From Coptis chinensis (lineage: Eukaryota; Streptophyta; Magnoliopsida; Ranunculales; Ranunculaceae), in contig CM027385.1 of NCBI GenBank assembly GCA_015680905.1, positions 79,815,501-79,879,500 on the forward strand: a stretch of 64,000 bases of DNA, written 5' to 3'. This document shows positions 1-11,879 of the stretch, in pieces. Within the stretch, counting starts at the first letter, position 1; every line of letters begins with the position of its first letter. Both the position numbers and the translations under genes were made by a program. Under the pieces are notes generated by a model, which was not told the DNA's origin, did no database searches, and was given only the letters and a program-made list of their open reading frames with translations.

Positions 1-837
1 TTTCGCCATTACAGATTACCATAAGGACGGAAAGGCTTGGGAACTTGGAAAGTGGAAAGGCTATATATTTATCAATAAGATGGCATTTAATTGTTAAACA
101 TGAAGGGAAAAAAAAAACTTGCATCACAAATTGACTCAAAATAGAAATTTCCTTACCATATTTTTTCGCTTGGATACATCAGAAATTTTGAAGCAGAACC
201 TTATGTAAGAGGGGAATATTTGTGATCCTTTAGATCGTACAAAGAATTTCTACTTTGTCCTTTGAAGAACACGTAGGTAAACATATATATGATACTGATC
301 TCGATTATAGTTTTGGACTTCATATAAATATGGATATTTATTTCTTGATGAATTATAAGTATCCATACTGAATGTGGTAGAATTCACTTGGGATTGACAA
401 AATGTTGGTATAGTATAGGACTATGGGTAACCTAATTGTTTCATAGTGTGGTGATGACCACCTATTCCAAACTTAAGGACAAATTGAGTATCTCTGACAT
501 AATAATAATTTTAAAACATTGTATCTGACTGACAATTAGTAAAATATTTTCTTCAAATATTGCAACATCAGATCATACTATGTATTTAATACCAGCTATC
601 ATATTACATGGTGCTAGCTTTCAATCACGTGAATCGCAAGTGTCCTCTACTAGTTATATATAATTAATTTATTCATTTTTTATTGTACAAAATATTATAT
701 AAAATCATAAACTAATAATATAAAACTATAATAACAAAATAATAATAAAAATGACAAATATAATATTTATACTAGTTTTTATAGTGGTAAAATAAATTAT
801 TCAAAACAAATAAAATTTTAATTAATTTTAATTTTTA
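1..837. other. AT-rich stretch with no gene seen
   Basis: No reading frame with recognisable protein similarity and no RNA gene is visible. The stretch is AT-rich with simple A/T runs at about 655-835. It lies downstream of the PRPP synthetase gene, which is transcribed toward it. Confidence 0.5.
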
Positions 838-1000
838 GGATCGGATATTATCCGATATCCGTTTCAAATATCCGAAATCGGATTCGGATAATTTTTTTTA
901 ATATCCATCAGATTCGGATTCGGATATCGGTATAAATTTTCAGATTCGGATACAGCCATATCCGTATCCGAACCTATCCGTTTGCACCCCTAGTGCAAAT
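838..1000. repeat. hAT-like subterminal repeat end
   Basis: The words GGATAT, TATCCG and GATTCGGAT recur in both orientations, and the block finishes with CCGTTTGCACCCCTAG. Clustered short repeats ending in a GTGCAAACGG-type terminus are typical of plant hAT transposon ends. I could not find the matching left end or an 8-bp target duplication, so this is probably one end or a fragment of a non-autonomous element. Confidence 0.4.
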
Positions 1001-1449
1001 CTTGTTTCCACGCAGAACACTGATTCACCATTGTGCCGAAGCCCGAAGCTAGATATTTCTCCACGAATCATATCATGGAAGATGCGTACTGACACCTAGC
1101 CTGGGAGAGTCAGAAGGTGATGGCTACTCTGCAGGCCAGTAACCAAGTATTACATATTATGCCAAGGGAAGCAAATTGTAAATTGTAGGGGCAGTAACAA
1201 GCTGCTTCTTCGTAAACAATATCCATACAATGGAATATATATGTAGTGATGTAGGATTATGTTAAAACAATGTATCCTGACAAAAACTTCGGATTATTTT
1301 GAAACACTAAATCCTGACAAAAACTTCTAACTCCATATTTTTTTTCTCTTCATAGAAGACTGGTGGTGATAAGCTTATGCCTGAAGCATTCGTCGTCTCA
1401 TCAGAACACCTTAATCCAAATTAAACCCCTCCCCTTGCGGCTGATTGCC

Positions 1450-4049
1450 TCAGATTTGAAGTGCATCTGCAATTGATCCTGCAAGGCTTATAATTTCAAA
1501 TGGGGCCCTGTTTGCTATGGCTGTGGCTGTACGGGGACAGGAATCTGTGATCCAAAAATTTGCAAATGCCTTCTTGGATCCCTCTGAAAGAAAAGAAAAA
1601 TAAATAAAATACGTTAGTTTTGAATAGTAAGAAACTGAGTATGCAGAAGTACAAGAACTACCTTCGTTTTTGTGCAAAAATCGCTCCCACGATTGCTTGG
1701 GAAACACACCATGGGTGACATAAGCGCTAACCTTAGTAGCACCATGAGCAGCCAACACTTTCTGATAACCGGAAAGATGAAAAACAATTTAGTCTATCCC
1801 TAATTTTGTAGAATTCTATATAGATTAGGTCAATCCGAATTCATGAAGCTCTTATGCATGCAGAAGCCGGGGCTATGAAGATAATCTAGTGTGTGGAAGA
1901 TGGTCAGAAGTCAGAACTTAGTCCACAGGTTAAACTAGAAATGAAGCGATTTCAGAATCTGCTTTTAACTAGTTTCAACCAAGAAACTAAATCTAAACTT
2001 TGTGTTCCGTTTGATGGGACGGTACAATAATATTTTCAATTAGTTTATAAGCTATAGACAAAATACTAAACCGTCCTTTACGTCTCGAGACCATGAACTG
2101 TGCTTTCCATTGTAGATAATCCATACCTGACACTCAATAAGGGTCCCTCCTGACTGAACCAAATCATCAACGATGACAACATGGCGTCCAGCAGCACTCC
2201 CCTCTTTGAGGCGAACAAATCTCTTATCACCTTCACGAACCTTCGTGCACACGACCTGTACCAAAAAAAAGAAGAAAGTATGGGTATCTTAAGGTTTTGT
2301 AGAACGATGAAAACAAACACATTCAGAGCAATAACCAAACCATTGGAAAATGCTGCAACTGCTTGTAAAATCTTTTCCATGCTCCATCATCTGGAAATGC
2401 AATGCTAATCTGGAAGATAATATAGTTAAACTGAGTAATAGAACTTTTAAGGAAAAACTTATGGTCAAACAAACAAAGAAAGAGGGCTAAGAAGGGGAAA
2501 CTATCTTCATTTGTTGTACAGAAAATTATTATGGGTATACTTCCATAGCAGAACTTCTGAAGAAAAATAATGTTGAGCGAAATTACTCACATTGTCAGCA
2601 TCGGGAAGCTGGTGGAGACGTTGTTTCAACAAAGGGATCCCAGTCTCGAAACATGGTAGCACATGATCCCCGAAATAAAATCTTTCCTATATATGGTATG
2701 CAAGATTAGGATCTAGCTCTTGAATGTTTGAGAGCAGTACGGCACACACAATATAAGAAGGTGAAAAGAGTGAAAAGCTTGAAGAGCTACATTATTTACA
2801 AAATGGATCAGAACATGACATCTGCAAACCATTCAAATATGTACCAGCATCATGGCAGTAAAACCAACCTGCAAAGCATGAATGTCATAGATGACTAAAC
2901 TAGTTGGACCACCCCGTGATATGGGTATATTTGACAATATTCGTGCCATGGTAAATGCAGTTGCTACATCCCCTTCCTCTTCCATGCGCTCAAAAGAACC
3001 AGTTGGAAAGAATGGCAAGACCAATGTAAAAGATGCAACAAACAGCCTTGGGAGGGCAAATATGACAGACAATTGTTCAAATATGACACATGGTGAACTG
3101 AAGGAAGCCAAAAATGCAACATGACGGCCTCGAATATCTTGTGCATTGTTGATAAAAAGGTTTGGAAAACCATCATCAAAGCTCCTGAAATATGCAAAAA
3201 ACAACAGATTTATTGAAACAGAACAGCCCATGTTCTATGAGACTATGATATACACTCATAGAACAAGTCCCCTCCTGTAACCTTCCTGAATATATATGAC
3301 TCTATGATAGAAACAATCATTAATAATGTAATATATATTGTATCTTTACATAACTCACCAACATACACACAAATTACATCCATCATTCGTCATTCGACGA
3401 CTTCATACAATAGTTGGGAAATTTTGCAAGCAACCAAATTCCCTAAACAACAGATGTACATGAAACACAATTCACCTACATATCCCCCCGCAATTTCCAC
3501 TTCATACCAAGCAGTGCCCATTCGTTAATCTTCCTATGTCGCTACACTTATTCAATTTCCAATTGGTTTATCACACCTAAATAAGCTTCCACTCATCTAC
3601 AACAAATTTCCAAGACTCTAGTGCAGATATGTCACAGTAAAAAAAAACCAAAAACAGACCAATATGATGAACTACAACAGACAGAGACATAACATATGAG
3701 CTAAAAGATGAAAACTTGATTAAAAACAGCATATTTGAACAATGGAGCATGCCCAGCATATAAAACTAATAGCCCACTTCTAAATTTATATACTTTAAAC
3801 AAATGGTTAACTTGGTAATAAAAAAACACCATTACAAATGCTGAAATGCTTCAAAGAAGACAATTATGTATAAAAAGATAGTGAAAAAAAAAAAAAAAAA
3901 AAACTCCAGTTTATAGACTGAAGCTGAATAGAGTCAGATAATGTTGCAACTTTACGAGCAAGCTCTTCAGACTCAACACAGTAGAATAGTAGTACTTCTT
4001 TCTTCTTTGGCATCTCCATCTCTCTCTGTTTTGCACCTTTTTTCTTCAT
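1450..4049 (-). CDS. PRS4: Ribose-phosphate pyrophosphokinase, PRS4-like (class II)
   Basis: Makes phosphoribosyl pyrophosphate from ribose-5-phosphate and ATP for nucleotide, NAD, histidine and tryptophan synthesis; plant PRS3/PRS4 are the cytosolic, phosphate-independent class II type. Coding exons on the minus strand: 3904-4049, 2869-3184, 2591-2686, 2341-2409, 2127-2255, 1662-1761 and 1450-1583, giving 990 nt and 329 residues, close to the usual plant length of about 337. The PRPP-binding signature [14 protein letters not shown] falls at about residues 235-248, and the protein ends in [11 protein letters not shown], the usual plant C-terminus. The start was chosen at MKKKGAK because the conserved [15 protein letters not shown] begins soon after. 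Oddity: exon 1 joins exon 2 in frame only if it ends at AACTGGAG followed by a T-run, with no GT donor there. The other six junctions are canonical. It is transcribed away from the SSP4-like gene. Confidence 0.9.
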
Positions 4050-4059
4050 GGCACTTATC

Positions 4060-4125
4060 AAATATCGATATATGAAAATGTCGCGAAATGTGGTATGAAA
4101 TATATTGATATTTAAAGAAGTTTGT
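4060..4125. repeat. Short TATCGATAT-rich repeat scrap upstream of PRS4
   Basis: Just upstream of the PRS4 start lies a TATCGATAT-rich patch that contains TTTCGCGACATT on the minus strand. The same word stands at the left edge of the large TATCGG-rich repeat at about 33551. It is probably a scrap of the same repeat family. Confidence 0.3.
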
Positions 4126-4542
4126 TGAAATTTTGATTTTTCAAACCGATTTTTATTTTTATTTTTCTTGTTTAACCTCAATAAATAATTTCATTTCTTT
4201 AGTCTCCTTTAATGCCCTGTAATGCCTATTTACAAACAATATGTGTATAGCATGAAACATGTTGCATGACCTAAGATAATGTGAAATGAATCTTGACCAA
4301 AGTTAAAAATGAATATAATTGTTTTCCCACAATATTTGAGTGAGGGGAGCAAATGCTTTTGGGCCTAGGAGGTGGGGGTCCTTCTGTCTTTTTGCTCGCT
4401 CTCAGTCCCCACTGATATGTTGTAGTTATTCTAATAATATAAATTTTAGTTAGTAAAAGAGTTAAAATGTAGTATGTATTCAATTATTCAATAGTGTTTG
4501 GACTGGAAAAAAAAAAGTCCTAGCTAGATTTTAGTCATTTTT

Positions 4543-5271
4543 GAGCAAGTCCAATAAAAAACTATATGGGCTGTTAAAAGCAAATATAGTACTCCAACCA
4601 CCAAAATGTGTTTTCAATAGGACTGTTAAAAGACTCTTAAATTTGGAAGAAGCTATAAACCCAGCCAAAATTAAAACCTTCATTAAGAAATGCTATAAAA
4701 TAAATTTCAAAAATTCAATGTCCAAAAAAAAAATTAGAAAATTAATGGATTGACGACAGAAACTATCTTTGTCCGTATCCTTTAGCACCTCATCTTCATC
4801 CCTCCATTGGAAAAAAAAATTTAACAAGCTTAAATTTTTTAATTAATTTCCTTCAAAATCGGGAGTGGCGGTGGTCATTGCCCCATTCTCTATTTTACTT
4901 CTCATATATATAGAGAGTGAAATAGAGAATAGAAGTATGCCGTTTGTAAAAACAAACCGGCGCCACTTCCGTATCCCTTTATCTAGCAAACCTTTTGATT
5001 TTTTCATCCCTCTCAAATTATGGAACGGTTTTTCACTGTTTTATATTTTATTCAATTCTATTTAAAGAACAAAAATTTCTTCTGCAGTTTCGTTTTTACA
5101 AAATCGGGCTTTCATTATCTACGTTGAAGTGGCAATGGTTTTTTTTTTTTAATTTTCAAACCACGCCAGTTGAACCTGTGGTTCAAACCATTGCAACTCA
5201 TTTTGGCTTTAGCTAACCATTGGACTCAGCCTTAGAACTCATTTTGGCAGCTCTCCATTGGACTCGCTCTT
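4543..5271. mobile_element. MITE-like element with GAGC(A/G)AGTCCAAT ends
   Basis: The left end reads GAGCAAGTCCAAT, and the right end read in reverse is GAGCGAGTCCAAT, the kind of terminus common on small plant DNA transposons. The interior is AT-rich and non-coding and includes a strong fold-back at 4861-4970. No clear target duplication was found, so the exact borders are tentative. It sits between the divergent PRS4 and SSP4-like genes and may overlap regulatory DNA. Confidence 0.35.
4861..4970. repeat. 110-bp fold-back (inverted repeat)
   Basis: GGGAGTGGCG at the left pairs with CGCCACTTCC at the right, and the inner arms ATTCTCTATTTTACTTCTC and GAGAGTGAAATAGAGAAT pair around an ATATATA loop. 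An RNA copy would form a long imperfect hairpin. It could be the core of a MITE or a hairpin RNA precursor; the sequence alone does not decide. Confidence 0.55.
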
Positions 5272-5645
5272 ACATAATCACTTGCATAGACATAGACATG
5301 ACATGCTTTTGAAGAAGACAGTGCTATCCTTGCTGACATCCAAAGTGTGATATGCTTTTAATTTTATGAACTTTAAAAGAGTGAATTATGCACACTGCTA
5401 AACAAAACATACATCTCCATAAACTAATCAACAGTATACATTGGGCCAGCTTATGATCTTTTAGAGACCACAGCATGATTGAAAGTTTTATAGTGGAAGA
5501 CTCCTTTTCCTAGGGTCAACAAAAAAATAGTCTATATAAGGAAAAAGACAAACAAATCAAAAAGCACCACCTGTCCAGTTTGGTACCCTGCAGTGCCGTC
5601 TCACAAACTACAATCATTCCTCTCATTCAACAAAAAAAAAAAGTC

Positions 5646-5760
5646 CACACGTGTGAATAATATGTCTACCTTATGATTGGAAAGAAGAATATTACACGTG
5701 TCCTCATCTCATTACTCAACGAATCATTAAAACAGAATCTAAGCCGTCCATTTATAAAAA
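5646..5760 (+). promoter_or_regulatory. Promoter of the SSP4-like gene: two G-boxes and a TATA box
   Basis: Two CACGTG cores, at 5648-5653 (within the palindrome CACACGTGTG) and 5695-5700 (ACACGTGTCC), stand about 47 bp apart. TTTATAAAAA at 5751-5760 is a good TATA box, followed by CT-rich leader sequence. Paired ACGTGT/G-box sites are the usual targets of bZIP (ABF/ABI5) and bHLH (PIF) factors, so ABA or light control is plausible but inferred. Confidence 0.5.
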
Positions 5761-5789
5761 GAATCTTCAACACCTGACATCACCTTCTT

Positions 5790-6842
5790 TCTCTTTCTTC
5801 TTACTAAGACGCTTCTCAAAAGTTAAAAAGTGTTCAGAACAACTCTGATTTTGACTCGTTTTTGCACTCTGAGTGTGTCTCTCTTTCTCAGTTTTCCAGC
5901 TGAGAGAGAGAGAATGAATCAAGGGGTGTAGCTTTAAGCAGGTAAATTACCTTAAAAATGTGTTTTTTTTTTGTTTTTAGTATTTTTTGGATAATTTATA
6001 TGTTTTTTTAAGTTGGGCAATTGTTTTTTTGGTGCAAGAAGATATATTTATGTGTTTTGGTTGATGGGCTTGTTTGTAATTCATGTTTAGTGATTTGGTT
6101 ATGTGTTGTTTTTTGAGTTGTGTGAATTTTTTTTTGTTTGTGAAGTAGCAAAGTTGACTTTGAATTATGACTGGTTTTGTAGTAGTTTGGGTCTCTGGGT
6201 TACTTCTTATAAATGATGAGGTCTATATTGGCATGCCAAGTTGCTGTTTAGTTTATAAGCTCAACTAGTTGTTTTGAGAATGATTATGAAGTTTTTTTTT
6301 TTTTTGAGGGAAGATATGTTTGGATTTGGGCTATATTAGATTCTGTGAAATGCGATTTTCTGCGTAGCTAGAAAGTAATGTGATTCAGCTAGAAACTGGT
6401 TTCTGAATATGTCTGAAAATAGATCAAGATGTATGCTTGTTGGATCTGAGAGGTTGGTACCTATTCATGGCTGAAACTTGGGTTCTTCAGCTCTGTATAT
6501 CTGTAATAGGAGTTTTGCATTAAATTATATATGGCTTAGCTTCAGAATTTTACGTCACACTGTAATTTATACAGAGATTTGAATTCCATAGAGTTTGGTT
6601 TGGTTGGCTGACTTTGTTTTTTTGCTTGTTCACTAATAACCAATTCACACTAGATATAGGGATTTTTTTGAAAATGAAGTGTCCAATATGGATGTGGAAT
6701 CTAATCTTATGTGTACAATTCACATAGATGTGGATAAGTAGTTAGCAATCGTTGTTTACTGATACTCTGATAGTGTCATTATCTTGTCATCCCTGTTGTT
6801 TCTCACCACCTGGATTACTTATTTCAAAAACTTCCACTGCAG
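5790..6842 (+). other. 5' leader of the SSP4-like gene with a 0.9-kb leader intron and a tiny uORF
   Basis: A CT/GA-rich leader ends at 5941 with AAGCAG before GTAAAT, and the next exon starts at 6843 after CTGCAG, so the leader intron is 5942-6842. The intron is T-rich, as usual in plants. The first leader exon carries a five-residue upstream frame (5914-5931, MNQGV then stop), which could dampen translation. The transcription start is inferred from the TATA box. Confidence 0.55.
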
Positions 6843-6917
6843 ATTTTGGATAAAAACAGTACAGAGACGTCCTTTGTGGTAGAGACTTTAAGTTTACGAT
6901 TGTATATATCATCAACC

Positions 6918-9900
6918 ATGCCAGCATTGAGAATGAAGACCAAACCAAGCATGATTTACTCACAAGAAGGAAGTGGTCTTGGTGTCTGCCAAAAGTCAAG
7001 TAAGATATCTAAGGCCTCTTGCACTCAGGTCAGGATGTCTCAGGAAGCAGAAGAATCGCAAAGCCCTCTTCAAAATTGTCAGGATTGTAAGTAACTGCAC
7101 CTTTACGTGATCCAGTTTTAATCAATCCTACTATATAAGATACACAAATCAGCTGATCCTGGGGCTGTTTAAAATGTAGGCAGTCCTTTTTCACACCAAC
7201 CACATTAGCAGATAATTTTATGCGTGTGCAGTTACGTAGTAGTAAGGAATGTCTACATTTTAGACAGACCCTGGTCAGCTGATCCGTGTTCTTGTTTATG
7301 ATTAGTGACAATCATTAGTTTTTTAAAATGTCCATTTCCGTTGGAAGGGGTTAAATCTGTTATGCAAATTTCTTAATTCTAACTGCGCCTACATCTTCCT
7401 ACAGTGTCTTCCAACGATGAGGTATCATTTTCGGGAAATGAATGTGATGAAACTGTCGATCATCAAGATAATTTTAATGGAGGAATCCACCACTGTCAGA
7501 GTCATCCATTATCTGGATTTGATTCTCCGTCTGAAATAATGGTACAAATATATTCCTAGTTACTTTCACAGTATTTGTATGTTAATATCTTGATATCAAT
7601 TCAGTTTGCTTAAAGATCTAATTTTATGCTGTCTTTTCTGTAATGCTTCTAAAATGGTTGACTTAACTACAGGAGATTCCATCAGACACATGCTCATTGG
7701 ACTATGAAACTATCTTCTCGCCCATATCAGAACCAATTGAAGTCCTTGGCAAAGAGGAATTATTTAACAACTACGAAGGTATTACTTGAACTTGTTTCTT
7801 AGTTGAGGTCTATTTAAGATTTTATACTTCCTTGCATTTACTTTGTATTTGAATATGGTTTTTGTTCGCCCCAGACCTGGTTTCAACTTGCATGTGACTA
7901 GTTTCTTTTGAGAGATTTGTCAACTTAGATAGAGTAGACACTTTTTCGGCTATGTTGTAGATCTGTATCTGAACAACCAGGTCGTTTTACAAGAGAACCA
8001 ATTTTCAGCAACAAATAGGACTCAACCTACCGTATATTTGGATACACTCATAGTTGACTTTAGCATTCGGTTTGATGGCTTAGGCATGAAGTGCAGGCTA
8101 CGGATTCGGATAACTTAGGATGACATAGGTGCTTGTCATTCACCCTGATCATGCAACACTCTGTTCTTCACCATTAGAGTGAGCCTCGTGAATCATGATG
8201 AAGCACCCTTGTCATGCTATCTTATCCCTAACTTTAGCTTTCAATTTGATGGCTTAGGCGTGACGGTTGAAGTGCATATGTCTAAACCAGTTATTTTTAT
8301 TTTTGAAAATAGTTTCAATGTATATGTCTAAGTCTAAACCAGTTAATGTACTTTTTATTTGTTTATAGCTAATTAAAACATATTAAAAGTATGTTAAAGA
8401 TGATTTGTATCTTTTCTTCATTGGGAAAATTGTCTGCTGAGAATTTTCATAAAGCTTCCTTATTCTGCAGCAGCAGACAATGTCCATACTGTTTTGGCTC
8501 ATTCAAAAGCCGACAACGATGATGAAAATGGAAGGCATAGTCCCTGTGATTATCAAACTTGCAATATAACAGATTTCAACATATCAGACATGACAGTTAC
8601 TGGTTTACCATTTGATGGGACTGAAGAATTTAATGACATTATAGAGGCTGTTCCTTTTCCTAACTTTGAATGTCTTGGTCAAGATACGATTTTTGATATG
8701 ACTGGGAGATACATGATATTACCTTTCCTTGAGGAAACTGTCGAGATCAGCAGTACCCATGATGGTGAATCTTGTGAATTAGCAATGATGAACTCAGACG
8801 ACACATGCTTCTATCTAGCAATTCAGCAGATGAATACCTGTGGTCAGGAACCTGATGTCAACTCTAATTATTTTGATTCTGATGAAGTGGATGGTTCTGA
8901 CTCACTCATGTTTATTAGAAATGTAACAGACCTATCTGATGTTGTTCCTGCTTTAGGCCCAATGTTGTTGCCAAAGGAAACTCGGAAAAGGAAGCTTGTC
9001 ACTCTAGTTCTTGATTTGGATGGTAAGCATAATCAACTTGAAACATGGTTTTTTATTTCGTTAGGATATTTGCTATGGTAATACTGTAATAGGAATTAGG
9101 GAAAGAAAGATTGTAAATCCTCACTACAAGTCTTGTGGTTATACTTATTCCATGTGACAGCATGCATGGATTGTGTTGCTTGATACCATAAATGAAAATA
9201 ACTATTTTATCAGTGTCATAAGAAATGTACATCTGTAATCAATTGGTGTGTTTGGATGATTGGAAACTGTTGTTGGGTGAAACTATATAGATTATGATAT
9301 ACATTCTATCCTTGTCAGAGTTATGTTGCATCTGAGTATCTTTTTTTTTTCATGATATAGTAGTGTGGAGCTAGGTTTTGAATTTCCTTACAGAGTGGTT
9401 TTTCCAGCTCTTAAGAAAAGTGTGTGACGAGAAAGTTTGTGAGACGCTAAGGATGGACATAATAGGCAATGATCTTAGGTGTCATTTTAAACAAGAAAGG
9501 GACATCTCAAATGAGAATAAAATAGACCAACCCTCATATGAAATAGTGAAATACCAAGCATTCATAATTTTAAGATGTGTTCTGTCTTGTATTTAAATCT
9601 ACACATGTCAAAAATGTGTCATCCATTCGCAGCCATCTTTTATAAAACAAGTTGTCTTTTAATAATAGATTTGAAACTTACATCTTCATTTTGCAAGATG
9701 TCATTTTACATTTTTCTGTTGTATTCATTGATGCTGACTTCACATTTCTCAAGTTTAAATCTTGTTGATTTGCGCTTGTGCAGAGACGCTTGTCCACTCT
9801 ACCCTGGACAATTGCAATGATGCTGACTTCACATTTCCAGTCTTCTTCAACATGAAAGAGCACACGGTGTATGTGAAACGAAGACCGCATCTCCAGACTT

Positions 9901-10643
9901 TCTTGGAAAGAGTCGCTCAGATGTTTGAAATTATTATTTTCACAGCCAGCCAAAGCACCTATGCTGAAAAGCTTCTTAACATACTAGACCCAGAAAACAA
10001 GTTTATTTCGAGGCGAGCTTACCGTGAGTCGTGCATCTTCTCAGATGGTACTTATACCAAGGATTTGACTGTTCTCGGAGTTGACCTTGCAAAAGTTGCC
10101 ATAGTTGACAATTCACCACAGGTATTGTATTTTAAAGTATGTAACTACGACGGTTGTACATGTTTCTGTAGTGATCACGATTAAATAGCTAATCGTTTTG
10201 TTTCAGATGAATAGTGTCAATTTCATTTTAGAATATGGTAGGCCCAATCTTGTGGTCTAGTCCTTATTAGGGAGTGCCTCTTGACCATTGTCTCTAGATT
10301 TTGAGCATTATGTTTGTCATATGATCATTATTCGGTCCGAATTACCATAGATTGACATAAAATTTCTCGTTTCTGTATGTCTGGAACTCACTTAATCTTC
10401 AAAATGCAGAGATTAATATTAGGAGCATTGATTTTATATCATCAGCTTCTGATTGTTGAAGCCTTGTTCTGTCTATGCTTTCAGGTTTTCCGGTGGCAAG
10501 TGAATAATGGGATCCCAATTAAAAGTTGGTTTGATGACCCATCAGATTGTGCACTAATTTCATTACTTCCCTTCTTAGAGACCCTCGTTGACGCTGATGA
10601 TGTCCGTCCTATCATTGCAAAGAAGTTCAGCAATATGGATTAG
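6918..10643 (+). CDS. SSP4: SCP1-like small CTD phosphatase, SSP4-like
   Basis: Member of the FCP/SCP phosphatase family of the haloacid dehalogenase fold. Arabidopsis SSP4, SSP4b and SSP5 remove phosphate from the RNA polymerase II C-terminal domain in the nucleus. Exons: 6918-7086, 7405-7541, 7673-7778, 8471-9022, 9784-10121 and 10485-10643, giving 1461 nt and 486 residues, all with GT-AG junctions in phase. The N-terminus MPALRMKTK resembles SSP4 proteins, followed by about 300 acidic, poorly conserved residues. The catalytic motif LDLDETLVHS has D319 as nucleophile and D321 as acid/base, with an intron cutting inside it. Later motifs are IIIFTASQSTYAEKL and VAIVDNSPQ; the domain ends near residue 475. 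A possible polyadenylation signal AATAAA lies at about 10961. It converges on the PRP39-like gene. Confidence 0.9.
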
Positions 10644-10969
10644 CTTTTTCTCTTTCTTCTATACTAATTTTCTATTTGCTCCTCTTTTCTAGTCTCTCAT
10701 TTCATTTACAGTCGACCCTGTTCATATTCTCAACTTTCATCCCCACATGTTGTTGATCAGTTATAGTAACTGTAAGTATAGTTAGTGTTGATCGTGTTAG
10801 CTGTCTCTTCTGCAGTTCCCATCTACTCACCACGTTCAGAAAGCCTCCGGAAAGAGTTTTTTGTTGTGCTCATAGAAAGTTGTCAAGAATTCATCTTTGT
10901 TTTTTGTTGTGTACTAGAAAGACAATACCTACTGGTTTGTACATGAGTGATTTTGGAGAAAAATAAAAT

Positions 10970-11879
10970 TATTTCTGCCTTGCCCTTTACTATGCTTCTA
11001 TATATACAACTGTTAATGTCGTGGTTCTCCATGGTGGTTACTACTGCCACTGCGTTTTCAGCTCACATAATTTACATCTATCGAAGAATGGAAAACATCC
11101 GCATCACAATTTTTACTTTTGAAACTACTTGAGCCTGGTAGATGTATAGACAAATGATTGGCAACCTTTCACAATTGTCTTAAATGGGAAGGTTAAGTAT
11201 GGATGATCAGAAATACTGCAGTGGATGATAATGTTGTGGTTGTGGGATTTTGAATTCACAGGTATTTTGTACCTAACTACTCTAGTTCTTATTTATATGT
11301 CCGGTGATACCACGCTGGAGAGAATAAATAAGAAAAGTTTCAACTGATAGAGAAAGTAAGAACATGAATGAGCGACTGAGGAATGAGTGATTTAACTTCA
11401 TTATTTATCAGTCGGAACAGTAATGCATCCAGCAAATTACTGGCCATAATTGGCCAGAACAGCATTTGATCCTATAATAAACTACACTGTTGGCTCACGG
11501 CTCAATTTTGCATGCATACCTTGAAAAAACATTCCAGTTTGCATGCATTCAGGCGAAATACTTTTTGCATGTACTGTGAAACATCCATGCGAAAAACTAC
11601 ACAATTGGTGAAATTGCAAATTTCCACGTAAATGTGAGCAGTCTTTCGCATAAACTTATTTTGTAAATGGTCATGTGTAGTCTCAGATATAACGTTTACA
11701 TTCGAGATGCCCTAACATATATCTTATCGTATCATGAAGTAATACTTCCCAGAACGGGATAATTCAGGCTTTATCTCGTTGCAATTTTGCATGCTTAAAG
11801 GAGTACAAAATGGTTGCAAATTACATCATATTATTGCAGTTAACTGCCAATATTTTGTGTCCGAGCAGGGAATTAAGTT
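10970..11879. other. Intergenic stretch between convergent genes
   Basis: Holds the 3' ends of the SSP4-like gene (plus) and the PRP39-like gene (minus). No coding similarity, RNA gene or repeat is evident. Confidence 0.5.
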
